Positions 43,947 to 52,809 of a stretch of 64,000 nt of DNA are shown piece after piece (the first letter of the stretch is position 1; every line of letters begins with the position of its first letter). The translations under genes were made by a program, and so were the position numbers. The notes beneath the pieces were generated by a model, which was not told where the DNA came from, ran no database searches, and saw nothing but the letters and a program-made list of their open reading frames with translations. Location: the NCBI GenBank assembly GCA_023423935.1, contig JAFAEQ010000053.1:31172-95171 (forward strand), written 5' to 3'. Source of the DNA: Pseudomonadota bacterium. Its GTDB lineage: Bacteria > Pseudomonadota > Gammaproteobacteria > Steroidobacterales > Steroidobacteraceae.

Positions 43947-44753
43947 TTACTCCGAGCCGATATCCGAACCGCGGAAGTACTTTCCCGGCGAGGCGCCGAG
44001 CGTGCGTCTGAACATTGCAATGAAGGCACTGGGACTTTCGTAACCCAGGTCCAGCGCCACACGGGTGACGGTCTGTCCCTTGCCGAGCCGATCGATCGCT
44101 TCCAGCAAGCGCACTTGCCGGCGCCATTCAGCGAAGGTCAGGCTCGTCTCTCTCACGAACAATCGCGCCAACGTACGTGCACTCGCACCGACCCGTGTTG
44201 CCCACGATTCGAGACTGCGCTCGTCGGCGGGATTGGCGAGCAATCCCTCGCACACCTGCCGGACGCGTTTGTCGCTGGCGAGCGGCAGACTCAAAGGTGC
44301 AGGCTCCAGACCGATCAGCTCATCGAGAATGACCTGCATTAAACGCGGCGCAGCGCCGCTGGGCGCGTACTCATTGCCAACCTCCACGGCTTTCAGAATC
44401 AGCTCGCGCAGCAACGGACCGACATGCACCACCTGGCAGACATCAGGCAGCCCCGTCGTTGCCGACGAATCGATGAATAACGAAAGCAGCGCAACCGGCT
44501 GGGTGGCGTACGCGCTGTGATCGACGTACGAAGGAATCCACACCGCCTGGCTCGGCGGCACCATCCATGTGGCGTCCTTGCGCATGATCCGGAAGACGCC
44601 CTCTGCACAGTAGAAAAGATGCGCACGCGAATGCCGGTGCTCGGGCGTCCTGCCCGGACCCAGACGATAGGACATGGTCAGGATCGGTCGTTGCGGGTCG
44701 TTCACCCGACCGTGATCCACCGGTTTCGCGAGTGGCAGCTTCGCGATATCCAT
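43947..44753 (-). CDS. AraC-family regulator with cupin N-terminus
   Basis: A 268-residue regulator. The N-terminal cupin has the metal-binding-type pattern GRTPEHRHSRAHLFYCAEG. The C-terminal double HTH lies at ~165-262 (SLESWATRVGASARTLARLF; TVTRVALDLGYESPSAFIAM; FRRTLGASPGKYF). The C-terminal signature S-P-x-x-Y-F is intact. It is divergent from the metallo-hydrolase at 44827 with 73 bp between starts, so regulation of that gene is likely (inference from layout). Confidence 0.9.
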   Translation of the reverse strand: MDIAKLPLAKPVDHGRVNDPQRPILTMSYRLGPGRTPEHRHSRAHLFYCAEGVFRIMRKDATWMVPPSQAVWIPSYVDHSAYATQPVALLSLFIDSSATTGLPDVCQVVHVGPLLRELILKAVEVGNEYAPSGAAPRLMQVILDELIGLEPAPLSLPLASDKRVRQVCEGLLANPADERSLESWATRVGASARTLARLFVRETSLTFAEWRRQVRLLEAIDRLGKGQTVTRVALDLGYESPSAFIAMFRRTLGASPGKYFRGSDIGSE

Positions 44754-44826
44754 TGGCTCGTTTCAGCGACCTTGCGGATCGCCCCGTTGTTAAGTTGCGC
44801 CACGCGTTCACTGAAGGAGAACACTC

Positions 44827-45618
44827 GTGGCAAAGCCATTGCGAATTTCCAGCACCATCTCGGCATTGTCGACGTACGTGCCGATTCCCGGCCTCGGCAT
44901 GCTTCCGGTCAATGCCTACGTTGTGAAGTCCACGTCCCCCGTGCTGATCGATACGGGACTGCACGCGGATGTTAACGAATTCATGACTGCGCTGCGCAGC
45001 CAGATCGACCCGCGAGAACTTCAATGGATCTGGCTGACTCACATCGACCAGGATCACGTCGGAAGCCTGCGCCGTCTGCTCGATGACGCGCCGCGCGCCA
45101 AGGTCGTGACCAGCTTCCTGGGGCTAGGCAAACTCGCCTTGTTCGCCGATGTTCCGCCTGAGCGGGTTCACCTGCTGAATCCCGGTCAGAGCATAGATGC
45201 GGGCGATCGCACTCTATTTGCTGTCTCGCCGCCCACGTACGACGCGCCGGAAACGATGGGCGTGTATGACAGCGCGTCGCGTACTTTTTTCAGCTCGGAT
45301 TCCTTTGGTGCCCTGCTGGAAGGGCCCGCCGAAGATGCCGCAGCCGTCGATCCCCGCGCATTGCGCGAAGGCCAGGTGTTATGGACCACGATCGATTCGC
45401 CATGGATCCACAACACAAGCGAGCGTTGGCTTGCAGGCACCGTGAATGAGTTGCGCCGCATGGCTCCATCCGCAATTCTGAGCAGCCATCTGCCTGCATC
45501 GTCAGGCATGACAGAGACTTTCGTGGAGGCATTGATCGCTGCACGCAATGCGCCGCGTTTCGTGGGAGCGGATCAGGAGAGCTTCGCAGCGATGCTGAAG
45601 TCTGCCGCAGCGGCTTGA
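44827..45618 (+). CDS. Metallo-beta-lactamase-fold hydrolase with HxDxDH motif
   Basis: A 263-residue MBL-fold protein. The metal motif reads H72-I-D74-Q-D76-H77 (LTHIDQDHVGS) where most hydrolases have H-x-H-x-D-H. Flavodiiron and ODP-type relatives have H-x-E-x-D-H, so an acidic ligand here suggests a di-iron or redox-type site. Later ligand candidates are the Asp in FFSSDSFGALL and the His in ILSSHLPAS. AAGGAG precedes the start by 9 bases. An AraC regulator is divergent upstream. A MITE-like element begins on its stop codon. Substrate unknown. Confidence 0.88.
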   Translation: MAKPLRISSTISALSTYVPIPGLGMLPVNAYVVKSTSPVLIDTGLHADVNEFMTALRSQIDPRELQWIWLTHIDQDHVGSLRRLLDDAPRAKVVTSFLGLGKLALFADVPPERVHLLNPGQSIDAGDRTLFAVSPPTYDAPETMGVYDSASRTFFSSDSFGALLEGPAEDAAAVDPRALREGQVLWTTIDSPWIHNTSERWLAGTVNELRRMAPSAILSSHLPASSGMTETFVEALIAARNAPRFVGADQESFAAMLKSAAAA

Positions 45619-45730
45619 GGAAGCTCTGACTTATCGACTTCCCTGACCTTCGCAAGTCTGCAACTGGTTGAAATGCTTCGGCGGGTCAAGCAACCAGGGT
45701 TGCGAATGGCGAATTGATCAGAGATTCCTT
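45617..45730. mobile_element. MITE-like element with terminal inverted repeats, copy B
   Basis: Inverted and nearly identical to 26126-26240. Ends are GAGGAAGCTCTGACTTATC and the inverse of GATCAGAGATTCCTT. It overlaps the TGA of the MBL-fold gene, so the insertion may have supplied or moved that stop codon. Confidence 0.6.
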
Positions 45731-45817
45731 GAATCAAGCGATTTCTCCAAGGGCGGACGATCTCGGTCGCTGGAGCCAGATCGGCTCCGCCCTGGTGTCT
45801 CGCGTGCTCGATCGGGC

Positions 45818-47752
45818 TCACTGGCCCACGGCATTCCTGCCGACGCTCTCCTGATCTGGCAACAGCGCTTGCATGCGCGCATCGGTGCGCAGCGCGATGA
45901 AGAACGGCGAGCGATGAGCGAACTGCACTGCATCGATGGTGGCAGCCGTCATCTGTCGTCCCGCAGCCGGGCCGAGCGTGCGTTCCACCCAATCGAGCGC
46001 TTGGTCCGGATCGCCCCGATACGCGTGAACCTCTGCGACATAGAGCTTGGGGTGAGGGGTGGCGTCTGGCAGCTCCGCTTCCGCGGTCAGTCGCGCTAAG
46101 GCTTCATCCGCAGCTTTCACGTCGCCCTTGCCGTGGTGAACGAGCGCGAGCCCCTGATCTCGCAACGGTCCTGCGGGCATCTGCTCGAACATTGTCAGCG
46201 CCTCATCGAACCGCTGTCGCAGCACCAGCACCCGTGCGATGTTGAAATCGATCCTGGGCAGCGTCGGACTCAACTCGCGGGCATGCCTCAGCTCCTTCTC
46301 AGCGTCTTCGAATTGCCCGAGGGCGGCCAGGTACAAGCCGAGGCTGGCGCGACCGTGGGCTGACAATGGATCGACCGCCACTGCACGCCGTTGCAGCGAT
46401 AAGGCCTCGAGCCGATGCCCGACCGCGAGCGCTTTCAGCGCGGAGACAGTGAGAACCAAAGCATCCGAAGGATTCAGCGCAATCGCCAGTTTGCAATGTT
46501 GCTCTGACGTCTCCCAGTCGCCGTGCCACCAGTAGTACTGCGCCGCTCTGACATGAGCCTCAGGCAACCCAGGTCCCAACGACAGTCCTCGTTCGATCGA
46601 TTGCAACCAGGCGCGTTGCGAAACCTGTGCGTCGGCTTGATCGGAGCTCAGGGTCGCGTTGTAAGTGCCCGCCAGACCCGCCCATGCGCGTGCGTAGTTC
46701 GGATCATCGTGCAGGGCCTGCTCGAAATACTCCCTGGCGCGGATCACGTCCGACTCGCCGCCACGATTGAAAAAGTATTTGCCGTGCAGGTAGAGCTCGA
46801 ACGCCTGGGAGCTCGTGGTGTCCGCCCGTTGCGGAGGATCATCTTCATTCAGCGCCGCGTTCAGTGCCGCGGACACTGCTCCCGCGATGTCGTCCTGCAC
46901 GCTGAACACATCGGTGACCTTGCGATCGTAGGTTCGCGACCATAAGTGCGCACTCGTTGCGCCATCCACGAGCTGAGCGGTAATCCGCATCTGCTCCCCG
47001 GACTTGCGCACGCTTCCTTCGAGCACATGCGTCGCGCCGAGCCTGCGCGCGATGGTTGCAATATCGAGACCGGGATGGTCCTTGAAGGAGAAGGATGACG
47101 TGCGCGCGATCACCCGCAACCCCGCAGACTGTGCGAGCAAGTTCAGAATCTCTTCAGAGAGGCCATCGGCGAAGTACGTCTGATCCTGCTGTTCGCTCAT
47201 GTCCACGAACGGCAAGACAGCGACGGCAGGTTTGCTCGCGACGATGCCTTCGCCAGGTCGAGGCTCGTCCCCCGCCGTTCGCATCAGAACGAAGGCAAGT
47301 CCCGCCACGATGACCGCGACCCCGATGAACGCTGCAAGCCACGCCCTGCGCGGCCCACCCGCTCGATCCGCCACTTGCGCATCGGATGAAGTCGCTGGTG
47401 CCGGACTCTCGCTCGCCGGCACGGTCACATCCGCGACAAAGCGATAGCCTCGACCGGGCACGGTGACGATGAACCGATGTTCGCCGGCCCGTTCGCCCAG
47501 CACGCGCCGCAAGGTGTGGATGGTCTGGGTGAGATTGCTCTCCTCGACGACCACGTTGGGCCACAGGGCCGCGAGCAAGGTCTGCTTTTCGAGAAGGACG
47601 CCGGCGTGCTCGACGAAGTACAGCAATGTGTCGAAGACCTTGCCAGTGACCTGAATCGGCTCGCCGTCTACTCGGGATGACAGCACTCGTCGCTGTGCGT
47701 CGAGCCGAAAGTCGGCGAATTCGTAGATCGAATGTCCCTGCCGCTGCACCAC
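45818..47752 (-). CDS. CadC-type transmembrane regulator with TolB-like and TPR domains (paralogue 2)
   Basis: About 644 residues. Tandem GTG codons at 47752/47749 with GGAG eight bases upstream are preferred. A GTG at 47875 would add 41 unconvincing residues. Winged helix ~8-105 (YEFADFRLDAQRRVLSS; VEESNLTQTIHTLRRVLG; TVPGRGYRFVADV). A membrane helix lies at ~133-153 (AWLAAFIGVAVIVAGLAFVL). TolB-like domain (AVAVLPFVDMSEQQDQTYFA, DGLSEEILNLLAQ, LEGSVRKSGEQMRITAQLV), then TPR helices with ALHDDPNYARAWAGLAGTYN. It is divergent from the PD40 gene at 47906, its likely target. It parallels 29690-31705 throughout. Confidence 0.88.
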   Translation of the reverse strand: MVQRQGHSIYEFADFRLDAQRRVLSSRVDGEPIQVTGKVFDTLLYFVEHAGVLLEKQTLLAALWPNVVVEESNLTQTIHTLRRVLGERAGEHRFIVTVPGRGYRFVADVTVPASESPAPATSSDAQVADRAGGPRRAWLAAFIGVAVIVAGLAFVLMRTAGDEPRPGEGIVASKPAVAVLPFVDMSEQQDQTYFADGLSEEILNLLAQSAGLRVIARTSSFSFKDHPGLDIATIARRLGATHVLEGSVRKSGEQMRITAQLVDGATSAHLWSRTYDRKVTDVFSVQDDIAGAVSAALNAALNEDDPPQRADTTSSQAFELYLHGKYFFNRGGESDVIRAREYFEQALHDDPNYARAWAGLAGTYNATLSSDQADAQVSQRAWLQSIERGLSLGPGLPEAHVRAAQYYWWHGDWETSEQHCKLAIALNPSDALVLTVSALKALAVGHRLEALSLQRRAVAVDPLSAHGRASLGLYLAALGQFEDAEKELRHARELSPTLPRIDFNIARVLVLRQRFDEALTMFEQMPAGPLRDQGLALVHHGKGDVKAADEALARLTAEAELPDATPHPKLYVAEVHAYRGDPDQALDWVERTLGPAAGRQMTAATIDAVQFAHRSPFFIALRTDARMQALLPDQESVGRNAVGQ

Positions 47753-47905
47753 GCAGAAAGCTCCAGCGCGTGTTTTAGAAATTTTGAGCCGCGACCCAAG
47801 AGTTTTGAGAGCGCTCAGCTCGATTGTAGCCGCGCGTCGTCGTGGCGACGGCCGTGATTTTGTCGCCGGACGCACAGGTCATCAACGAGGAAGTGAGGCA
47901 GGAAC

Positions 47906-48934
47906 ATGAACAAACATAGAAGGTTGCTGGCGCGCAGGAGCTGTTCTCTGGTTGCAGCTGCGGTGGGGGCGATCGTGATCTCGGCCGCGGCCCATGGAGG
48001 CGGACCGGACGGACATGGACATAAACACGGACACGAGCAGGGACAAGGACACGGACCCGGCGGACCCGCCGATCGCTCTCAATGGACGACAGCCGTCACC
48101 ATCCCGGAGCTCAATTCGCCGGTGGCAGATGGCTGCCCGATCGAATCGGAAGATGGATTGTCGCTGTTCATCGCTTCGACACGTCCGGGCGGATTGGGCG
48201 GCAACGACGTCTGGGCCGCCGATCGCGACAGCATCGATTCGCCCTGGGGAACACCCAGAAATCTCGGCGAACCCGTCAACACTGCATCGGCGGATTTCTG
48301 TCCGACGCCGGTGATGGGTCGCTATCTGTTCTTCGTATCCGAACGCCCGGGCGACGGCACTGGCCCTGCTCCCTGCGGCGGCGGCGACATATATCTCACC
48401 CGGCAGAGTCCGGCTGGCGGATGGAGCACACCGGAAATGTTGCCGTGCGCTCCCCAGGGTCCCAACACCGCAGGCGGCGAGCGCAGCCCTTCATTGATAC
48501 AGACCTGGTACGGCACGTTCCTGTTCTATTCCACGAACGGCGGCGGAGCGAATCAGGACATCTATGTGAGCGAGCTCGGTCCCAAGGGGACATTCGGACC
48601 CGGCAAGAAGATCGCCGAGCTCAGCACCGCGGCCTACGATGACCTCATGCCAAACGTCCGCGTACGTGAAGACGGCTCTCTCGAAATCGTGTACAGCTCG
48701 AACCGACCCACGTGGGGACGCAATCAACCTGCGTTCGGCGCGCAGGACGTGTACATCGCGTACTCGTGGTGGCCTACCAAGGGCTGGACGGCGCCGGAGA
48801 ATCTCGGTCCCGCCGTGAACACCGCCGGCGTTGAGCAACGTTCCACGTTGTCGCATGACGGCAAGCGTCTCTACTTCGGACGCGATGGCGACATTTTCAC
48901 GAGCAATCGGATCGGCCGGCCCGGCCATCGTTGA
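47906..48934 (+). CDS. Secreted PD40 beta-propeller protein with His/Gly-rich linker
   Basis: A 342-residue exported protein. Signal peptide ~1-29 (CSLVAAAVGAIVISAAAHG). Next comes a 25-residue His/Gly/Gln-rich linker (GPDGHGHKHGHEQGQGHGPG) that could bind metal ions. Five or six PD40/WD40-like blades follow, with SEDGLSLFIASTRPGGLGGN, DVWAADRD, YLFFVSERPGDG, GDIYLTRQSPAGGW, LFYSTNGGGANQDIYVSELG and LSHDGKRLYFGRDGDIFTSN. Such propellers usually bind peptides or glycans. It is divergent from the CadC-type regulator (153-bp gap), which may control it. Confidence 0.82.
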   Translation: MNKHRRLLARRSCSLVAAAVGAIVISAAAHGGGPDGHGHKHGHEQGQGHGPGGPADRSQWTTAVTIPELNSPVADGCPIESEDGLSLFIASTRPGGLGGNDVWAADRDSIDSPWGTPRNLGEPVNTASADFCPTPVMGRYLFFVSERPGDGTGPAPCGGGDIYLTRQSPAGGWSTPEMLPCAPQGPNTAGGERSPSLIQTWYGTFLFYSTNGGGANQDIYVSELGPKGTFGPGKKIAELSTAAYDDLMPNVRVREDGSLEIVYSSNRPTWGRNQPAFGAQDVYIAYSWWPTKGWTAPENLGPAVNTAGVEQRSTLSHDGKRLYFGRDGDIFTSNRIGRPGHR

Positions 48935-49236
48935 TAGGACAAGCGGTTAATCCTCCCCGCGTGTCCTCTGGGCAGACAGGGCGTCGTGATGGCGCCCTGC
49001 CTGTTTCCCGTCGCACCAGAAGAGGCCTCGTCACTCCCGCGCCGGGCGGGAGTCCATCGTGCTGGTGGGAATGGATTCCCGCCTCCGCAACACCTTCGCG
49101 GGAATGACGGAGCTTGGTTCGCGCTCCTGCGCCATGGTCCAGGCCAGAGCATCCGGGATCCGAATCCCCTCCTCCCGCCTGTAGGAATTCCTGAACTGAA
49201 TGATGGGCATTCGCAGTGATCGAGCTTTCTCGCGTC
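48935..49236. repeat. Intergenic region: terminator hairpin and REP palindromes
   Basis: CAGGGCG (48977 onward) pairs with CGCCCTG (to ~49000) and is followed by CCTGTTTCCC, a plausible terminator for the PD40 gene. From 49025 to 49140 are imperfect REP palindromes (GGGAATGGATTCCCGCC; CCTTCGCGGGAATGACGGAG). No gene in the 302 bp. Confidence 0.5.
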
Positions 49237-50223
49237 TCAACCGTTGAGCAGTCGCGTCATCGCTGAGTCGTATCGAGAACCGACGACGTTCTCAGGCGGC
49301 GCAACGCTCTCGATTCCATCGAGCTCCTTGCAGCTCAGGACGATGTCGGCGGCGCGCGCGTTCTCCTCGAGCCGTTTGATGCTGCTCGTTCCTGGAATCG
49401 GAATGACGTTGTCGTGTCGATTCAACAGCCACGCAAGCGCGAGTTGCGCAGCCGTGCAGCCCTTGCGTTCCGCGAGCTCGTGAATGCGATCGACGATCGC
49501 GAAGTTGCGTTCGAAGTTCTCGCCCTGAAAACGTGGGTTGTTGCGGCGCCAGTCGTCTGGAGCGAGATCGTCGATCGACTTGAACCGCCCCGCCAGAAAC
49601 CCGCGTCCGAGCGGACTGTACGCGACGAGTGCGATCCCGAGCTCTTCGAGCGTCGGCAACACACTCTGCTCGAGATCGCGCGTCCAAAGCGAATACTCCG
49701 ATTGAACCGCTGCAAGCGGATGGACCGCATGGGCACGACGTATGGTGTTGGCATTCGCTTCCGACAGACCCAGCTGACGCACTTTGCCTTGCCGCACGAG
49801 CTCAGCCATTGCACCCATCGTCTCCTCGATCGGCGTCGAAGGATCGACTCGGTGAAGGTAGTACAGATCGATGTGATCGACGCCCAGCCGCTGCAGCGAA
49901 GCATCGCAAGCGCTTTTCACGTAGTCGGGCTTGCCGTTGACCCCGTGCTGCGAGGAACCCGCGACGAAGCCGAACTTGGTCGCAAGTACGACCTGATCGC
50001 GCCGGCCCTGGATGGCCTTGCCGACCTTCACTTCCGATGAGCCGTAAACGTCCGCCGTGTCGAGTAGCGTGATGCCGAGATCCAGAGCGCGATGAATCAA
50101 TCCGATCGCTTCCTCGTCGCTGTGCACACTGCTCGTGTAAGTGTCCGAGATTCCGATACTCATGCATCCGAGCCCGATGGCTGAAACCTGCGGCCCCGCA
50201 TTTCCGAGTCGTCGCTGCTTCAT
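49237..50223 (-). CDS. Aldo/keto reductase
   Basis: A 328-residue NADPH-dependent oxidoreductase. The ATG at 50223 has AGGAGA six bases upstream. The TIM-barrel signatures are visible: GLGCMSIGISDTYTS, LLDTADVYGSSEVKVGKAI (Asp and Tyr of the tetrad), LATKFGFVAGS (Lys), LYYLHRVDPSTPIEETMGAM (His), and NVIPIPGTSSIKRLEENARA for cofactor binding. It resembles the YajO/IolS-like AKR13 type. It is the last gene of a co-directional redox cluster, 201 bp after the SRPBCC gene, so it may be separately transcribed. It reduces an unidentified aldehyde or ketone. Confidence 0.93.
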   Translation of the reverse strand: MKQRRLGNAGPQVSAIGLGCMSIGISDTYTSSVHSDEEAIGLIHRALDLGITLLDTADVYGSSEVKVGKAIQGRRDQVVLATKFGFVAGSSQHGVNGKPDYVKSACDASLQRLGVDHIDLYYLHRVDPSTPIEETMGAMAELVRQGKVRQLGLSEANANTIRRAHAVHPLAAVQSEYSLWTRDLEQSVLPTLEELGIALVAYSPLGRGFLAGRFKSIDDLAPDDWRRNNPRFQGENFERNFAIVDRIHELAERKGCTAAQLALAWLLNRHDNVIPIPGTSSIKRLEENARAADIVLSCKELDGIESVAPPENVVGSRYDSAMTRLLNG

Positions 50224-50424
50224 GACATTCTCCTGGAACGCGCTTCTCGACCCCTTCGAGAACTGGCCTGCACAGCAACACCTCCGCCAGATCGGAGCAA
50301 TACGCAATCGTCCGACGTGTTGGACGAACGGGCGTCAAAGGTCGCAGTAGCAGAGTGCGCGTCGTCGACAGCTTCTAATGCGCTGCGGAGACTGAGCACA
50401 GGATGCGCATCGCGCGAAGTCTTC

Positions 50425-50991
50425 TCACCTATCGCCTTCGATCTGCGTCTTGAGAATCTCCATCGCAGTTTCTAGCCGCCTGCGATAGCGCGGCAATAAT
50501 GCCTGCTCGATCTGCGCCCGATCTGCATCCTTCCTGGGAAAGAGCGCGTAGATCCATTCGATGCTCGTCGTGCCGTTGCCGTTGTCACTGAAGATCCAAC
50601 CTCCGCTGATTCGCTCCAGGATCGAAAGAGCAGGTGCCGTGAAGTCTGTGACCTCATAGCTGAACGAACGGTTGGGCGTGGCGGTGAGCAATTGCTCGCG
50701 GTTCGTGCTGCCGTCGGACGAAGTATTCACGCGCTGAAGCCCCGCGCGATTCCAGCCCTCGCTGACGGAGGTGGACACGATGCCCGCAGCGCCCTCCAGC
50801 GCCGGGAAGATGGCTGTGAGATCGGCTTCTACGACCTTGGGAAAGACTTCTTCGATGGGACGATTGATCGTCCGCGTGACCTTGGCGAAGGGAACGCCCG
50901 GCGGTGCCAGGATCGTAAGTACGGAGCCAGCCTCGCGAAATGTCACCTGGGGTTTCGCGGCGCGGGTTCGATCAGTCGTTTTAGTATCCAT
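50425..50991 (-). CDS. SRPBCC-superfamily (START-like) protein
   Basis: A 188-residue protein. The ATG at 50991 has GGAG seven bases upstream. The helix-grip pattern is recognisable: FAKVTRTINRPIEEVFPKVV at the front, EQLLTATPNRSFSYEVTDFT and SGGWIFSDNGNGTTSIEWIY in the middle, and a long C-terminal helix (EQALLPRYRRRLETAMEILK). It lacks a signal peptide. It lies between the cupin (62 bp upstream) and the aldo/keto reductase. Members bind hydrophobic small molecules; the ligand is unknown. Confidence 0.78.
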   Translation of the reverse strand: MDTKTTDRTRAAKPQVTFREAGSVLTILAPPGVPFAKVTRTINRPIEEVFPKVVEADLTAIFPALEGAAGIVSTSVSEGWNRAGLQRVNTSSDGSTNREQLLTATPNRSFSYEVTDFTAPALSILERISGGWIFSDNGNGTTSIEWIYALFPRKDADRAQIEQALLPRYRRRLETAMEILKTQIEGDR

Positions 50992-51053
50992 GCCGATCTC
51001 CGAAAGGACTGCGGAAAGCGCGCTGCGGCCGCTTATCGCCGCGCCGTTCGATC

Positions 51054-51605
51054 TCACTTCTCCGGCGGCAGAAACTCGGTCCGGTAAGCAAGTCCAAGTC
51101 GCTGCGCTTTTTCTTTGAACGCTTTCATCTCCTCATCCGTGAGCCTGGGGGCCGGCTGATCGCGACTTGCGGCGGGTGTACCCATCTCGCGAAAGAATTC
51201 CTCCTGACCTGCGGGCGAGCACACGCACAGGATGTGAAGCTTCTCGTCCGATACATTGCGAAAGAAGTGCGGCGCATTGGCAGGAATGTTGACGGTGTCG
51301 CCCGCGCGCACTGTTCTCTTCTTGCCGCGAAAATGTACTTCGGCCTCCCCCTCGAGAATGTAGAACATCTCCTCGAAGTCATGGCGGTGATGGCCGGGAC
51401 CTGCGCATGGCGGAACATTGAAATCGAGCAGGCAATATTGGCCGTTCGTGTCCTTGCCGCTGAGCAGGATCGTGTAAGTCCCGCCTGCAAGATGAATGTG
51501 CTCGAGCGCCGGATCGTCGAGACGCACGTGCGCTAACTCACGCGCGGGATCATCCGGCGGCAGCGGCAGGTCGGACGCGCGACCATAGATTCTGGAGCTG
51601 GTCAT
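51054..51605 (-). CDS. Cupin-domain protein
   Basis: A 183-residue single-domain cupin. Metal ligands are visible in motif 1, CAGPGHHRHDFEEMFYILEG (His pair, His and Glu), and motif 2, NIPANAPHFFRN (His). A C-terminal helix of ~35 residues (LTDEEMKAFKEKAQRLG) follows. The start at 51605 has AGGAAG near the expected distance. In the redox cluster it may act as a dioxygenase-like or isomerase enzyme, or bind a quinone/aromatic compound (inference). Confidence 0.85.
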   Translation of the reverse strand: MTSSRIYGRASDLPLPPDDPARELAHVRLDDPALEHIHLAGGTYTILLSGKDTNGQYCLLDFNVPPCAGPGHHRHDFEEMFYILEGEAEVHFRGKKRTVRAGDTVNIPANAPHFFRNVSDEKLHILCVCSPAGQEEFFREMGTPAASRDQPAPRLTDEEMKAFKEKAQRLGLAYRTEFLPPEK

Positions 51606-51709
51606 CGGTGGCTTCCTCTTATAGAGACGACATTTCGCGAGATCGATCGCGACTGAGCTTCATCGAGAGGCTCCCCTCATTCATCACGTGCACATCTTCG
51701 TCAGCGCCC

Positions 51710-52798
51710 TCACGCAGCCGCGGTCTGCAGCGACGGATAGTCGGTGTAACCCTTGGCATCGCGGCCATAGAACGTAGACGGGTCCGGCTGGTTGAGCGGC
51801 GCGTCCTTTGCAAATCTCTCCACCAGATCCGGGTTGGCGAGAAAGGCTACGCCGTAGGCAATGGCATCCGCATGTCCCGCTGCGATCGTCGCCATCCCAT
51901 TTTTCTTGTCGAAGCCCGTGTTCGCGATCAGCGGGACCGAGAGCATCGGTCGGAATGTCTCGGCGACGTTCTCGATCTGCACACCGCGTTCGAGATCCTT
52001 CGCATTCGGCTCGAGCAACGTCACGCAACCGACGCGCCGCCGGTCGAGCTCGCCGACCACATGACCAAACGTCGAAAGCGGATTGCTATCGCCCATGCCG
52101 TACAGATAGATCGAAGGCCCGAGGCGCACGCCGATACGGTCCATCGTCCACGCGGCAGCCATCGCATCGACGGTCTCGAGAATGAAACGCGCTCGCTTCT
52201 CGACGGTGCCGCCCCACGCGTCATCACGCCGATTCGTCACATCCTGCAGAAACTGATCGTGCAGATAGCCATTCGCTGCATGCAGCTCGACGCCATCGAA
52301 TCCGGCATCGCGCGCGTTACGCGTCGCACGTGCGAAGTCGGCGATGATCGATGGGATCTCCTCCGCCGCAAGCTCGCGCGGCACGGGAAAATCCACTTGC
52401 CGATCCGGAAACTTGAACTTGCCCTGCGCTGGCAGCGCAGAAGGTGCAACAGGCAGCTCGCCATCCAGTACGTCCGGATGCGAGACCCGCCCGGCATGCC
52501 AAAGCTGGCAATAAATTCTGCCGCCGGCTGCATGCACCGCATCGGTTACCAGACGCCATCCCGCGATCTGGCGCTCGTTCCAGATGCCCGGGCCGCCAAC
52601 GACGCCGCGAGCCTGCTTCGAAACAGCCGTGCACTCCGTGACGATGAGGCCTGCGTCGGCGCGCTGCGCATAGTATTCGGCCATGAGCGCGCTCGGCACG
52701 CCGTCGAGTTGCGCGCGAGTGCGCGTCATGGCGGACATCCAGATGCGATTGGGAAGTTCGAGGCCGCGCAAATTCATCGGTGTGAACAGGTGGGTCAT
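51710..52798 (-). CDS. Old Yellow Enzyme-type FMN alkene reductase
   Basis: A 362-residue FMN enzyme of the NemA/OYE group. The start at 52798 is set by GGAG six bases upstream. Diagnostic stretches include the N-terminal FTPMNLRGLELPNRIWMSAM, CQLWHAGRVSHPDVLDG, the substrate-binding FDGVELHAANGYLHDQFLQD (H-x-x-N), YGGTVEKR-like AWGGTVEKRARF, and FLANPDLVERF near the C-terminus. It reduces activated C=C bonds or nitro groups using NAD(P)H. The SDR stop lies 11 bp upstream, so the two are co-transcribed. Confidence 0.94.
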   Translation of the reverse strand: MTHLFTPMNLRGLELPNRIWMSAMTRTRAQLDGVPSALMAEYYAQRADAGLIVTECTAVSKQARGVVGGPGIWNERQIAGWRLVTDAVHAAGGRIYCQLWHAGRVSHPDVLDGELPVAPSALPAQGKFKFPDRQVDFPVPRELAAEEIPSIIADFARATRNARDAGFDGVELHAANGYLHDQFLQDVTNRRDDAWGGTVEKRARFILETVDAMAAAWTMDRIGVRLGPSIYLYGMGDSNPLSTFGHVVGELDRRRVGCVTLLEPNAKDLERGVQIENVAETFRPMLSVPLIANTGFDKKNGMATIAAGHADAIAYGVAFLANPDLVERFAKDAPLNQPDPSTFYGRDAKGYTDYPSLQTAAA

Positions 52799-52809
52799 GT
52801 CGTACTCCA

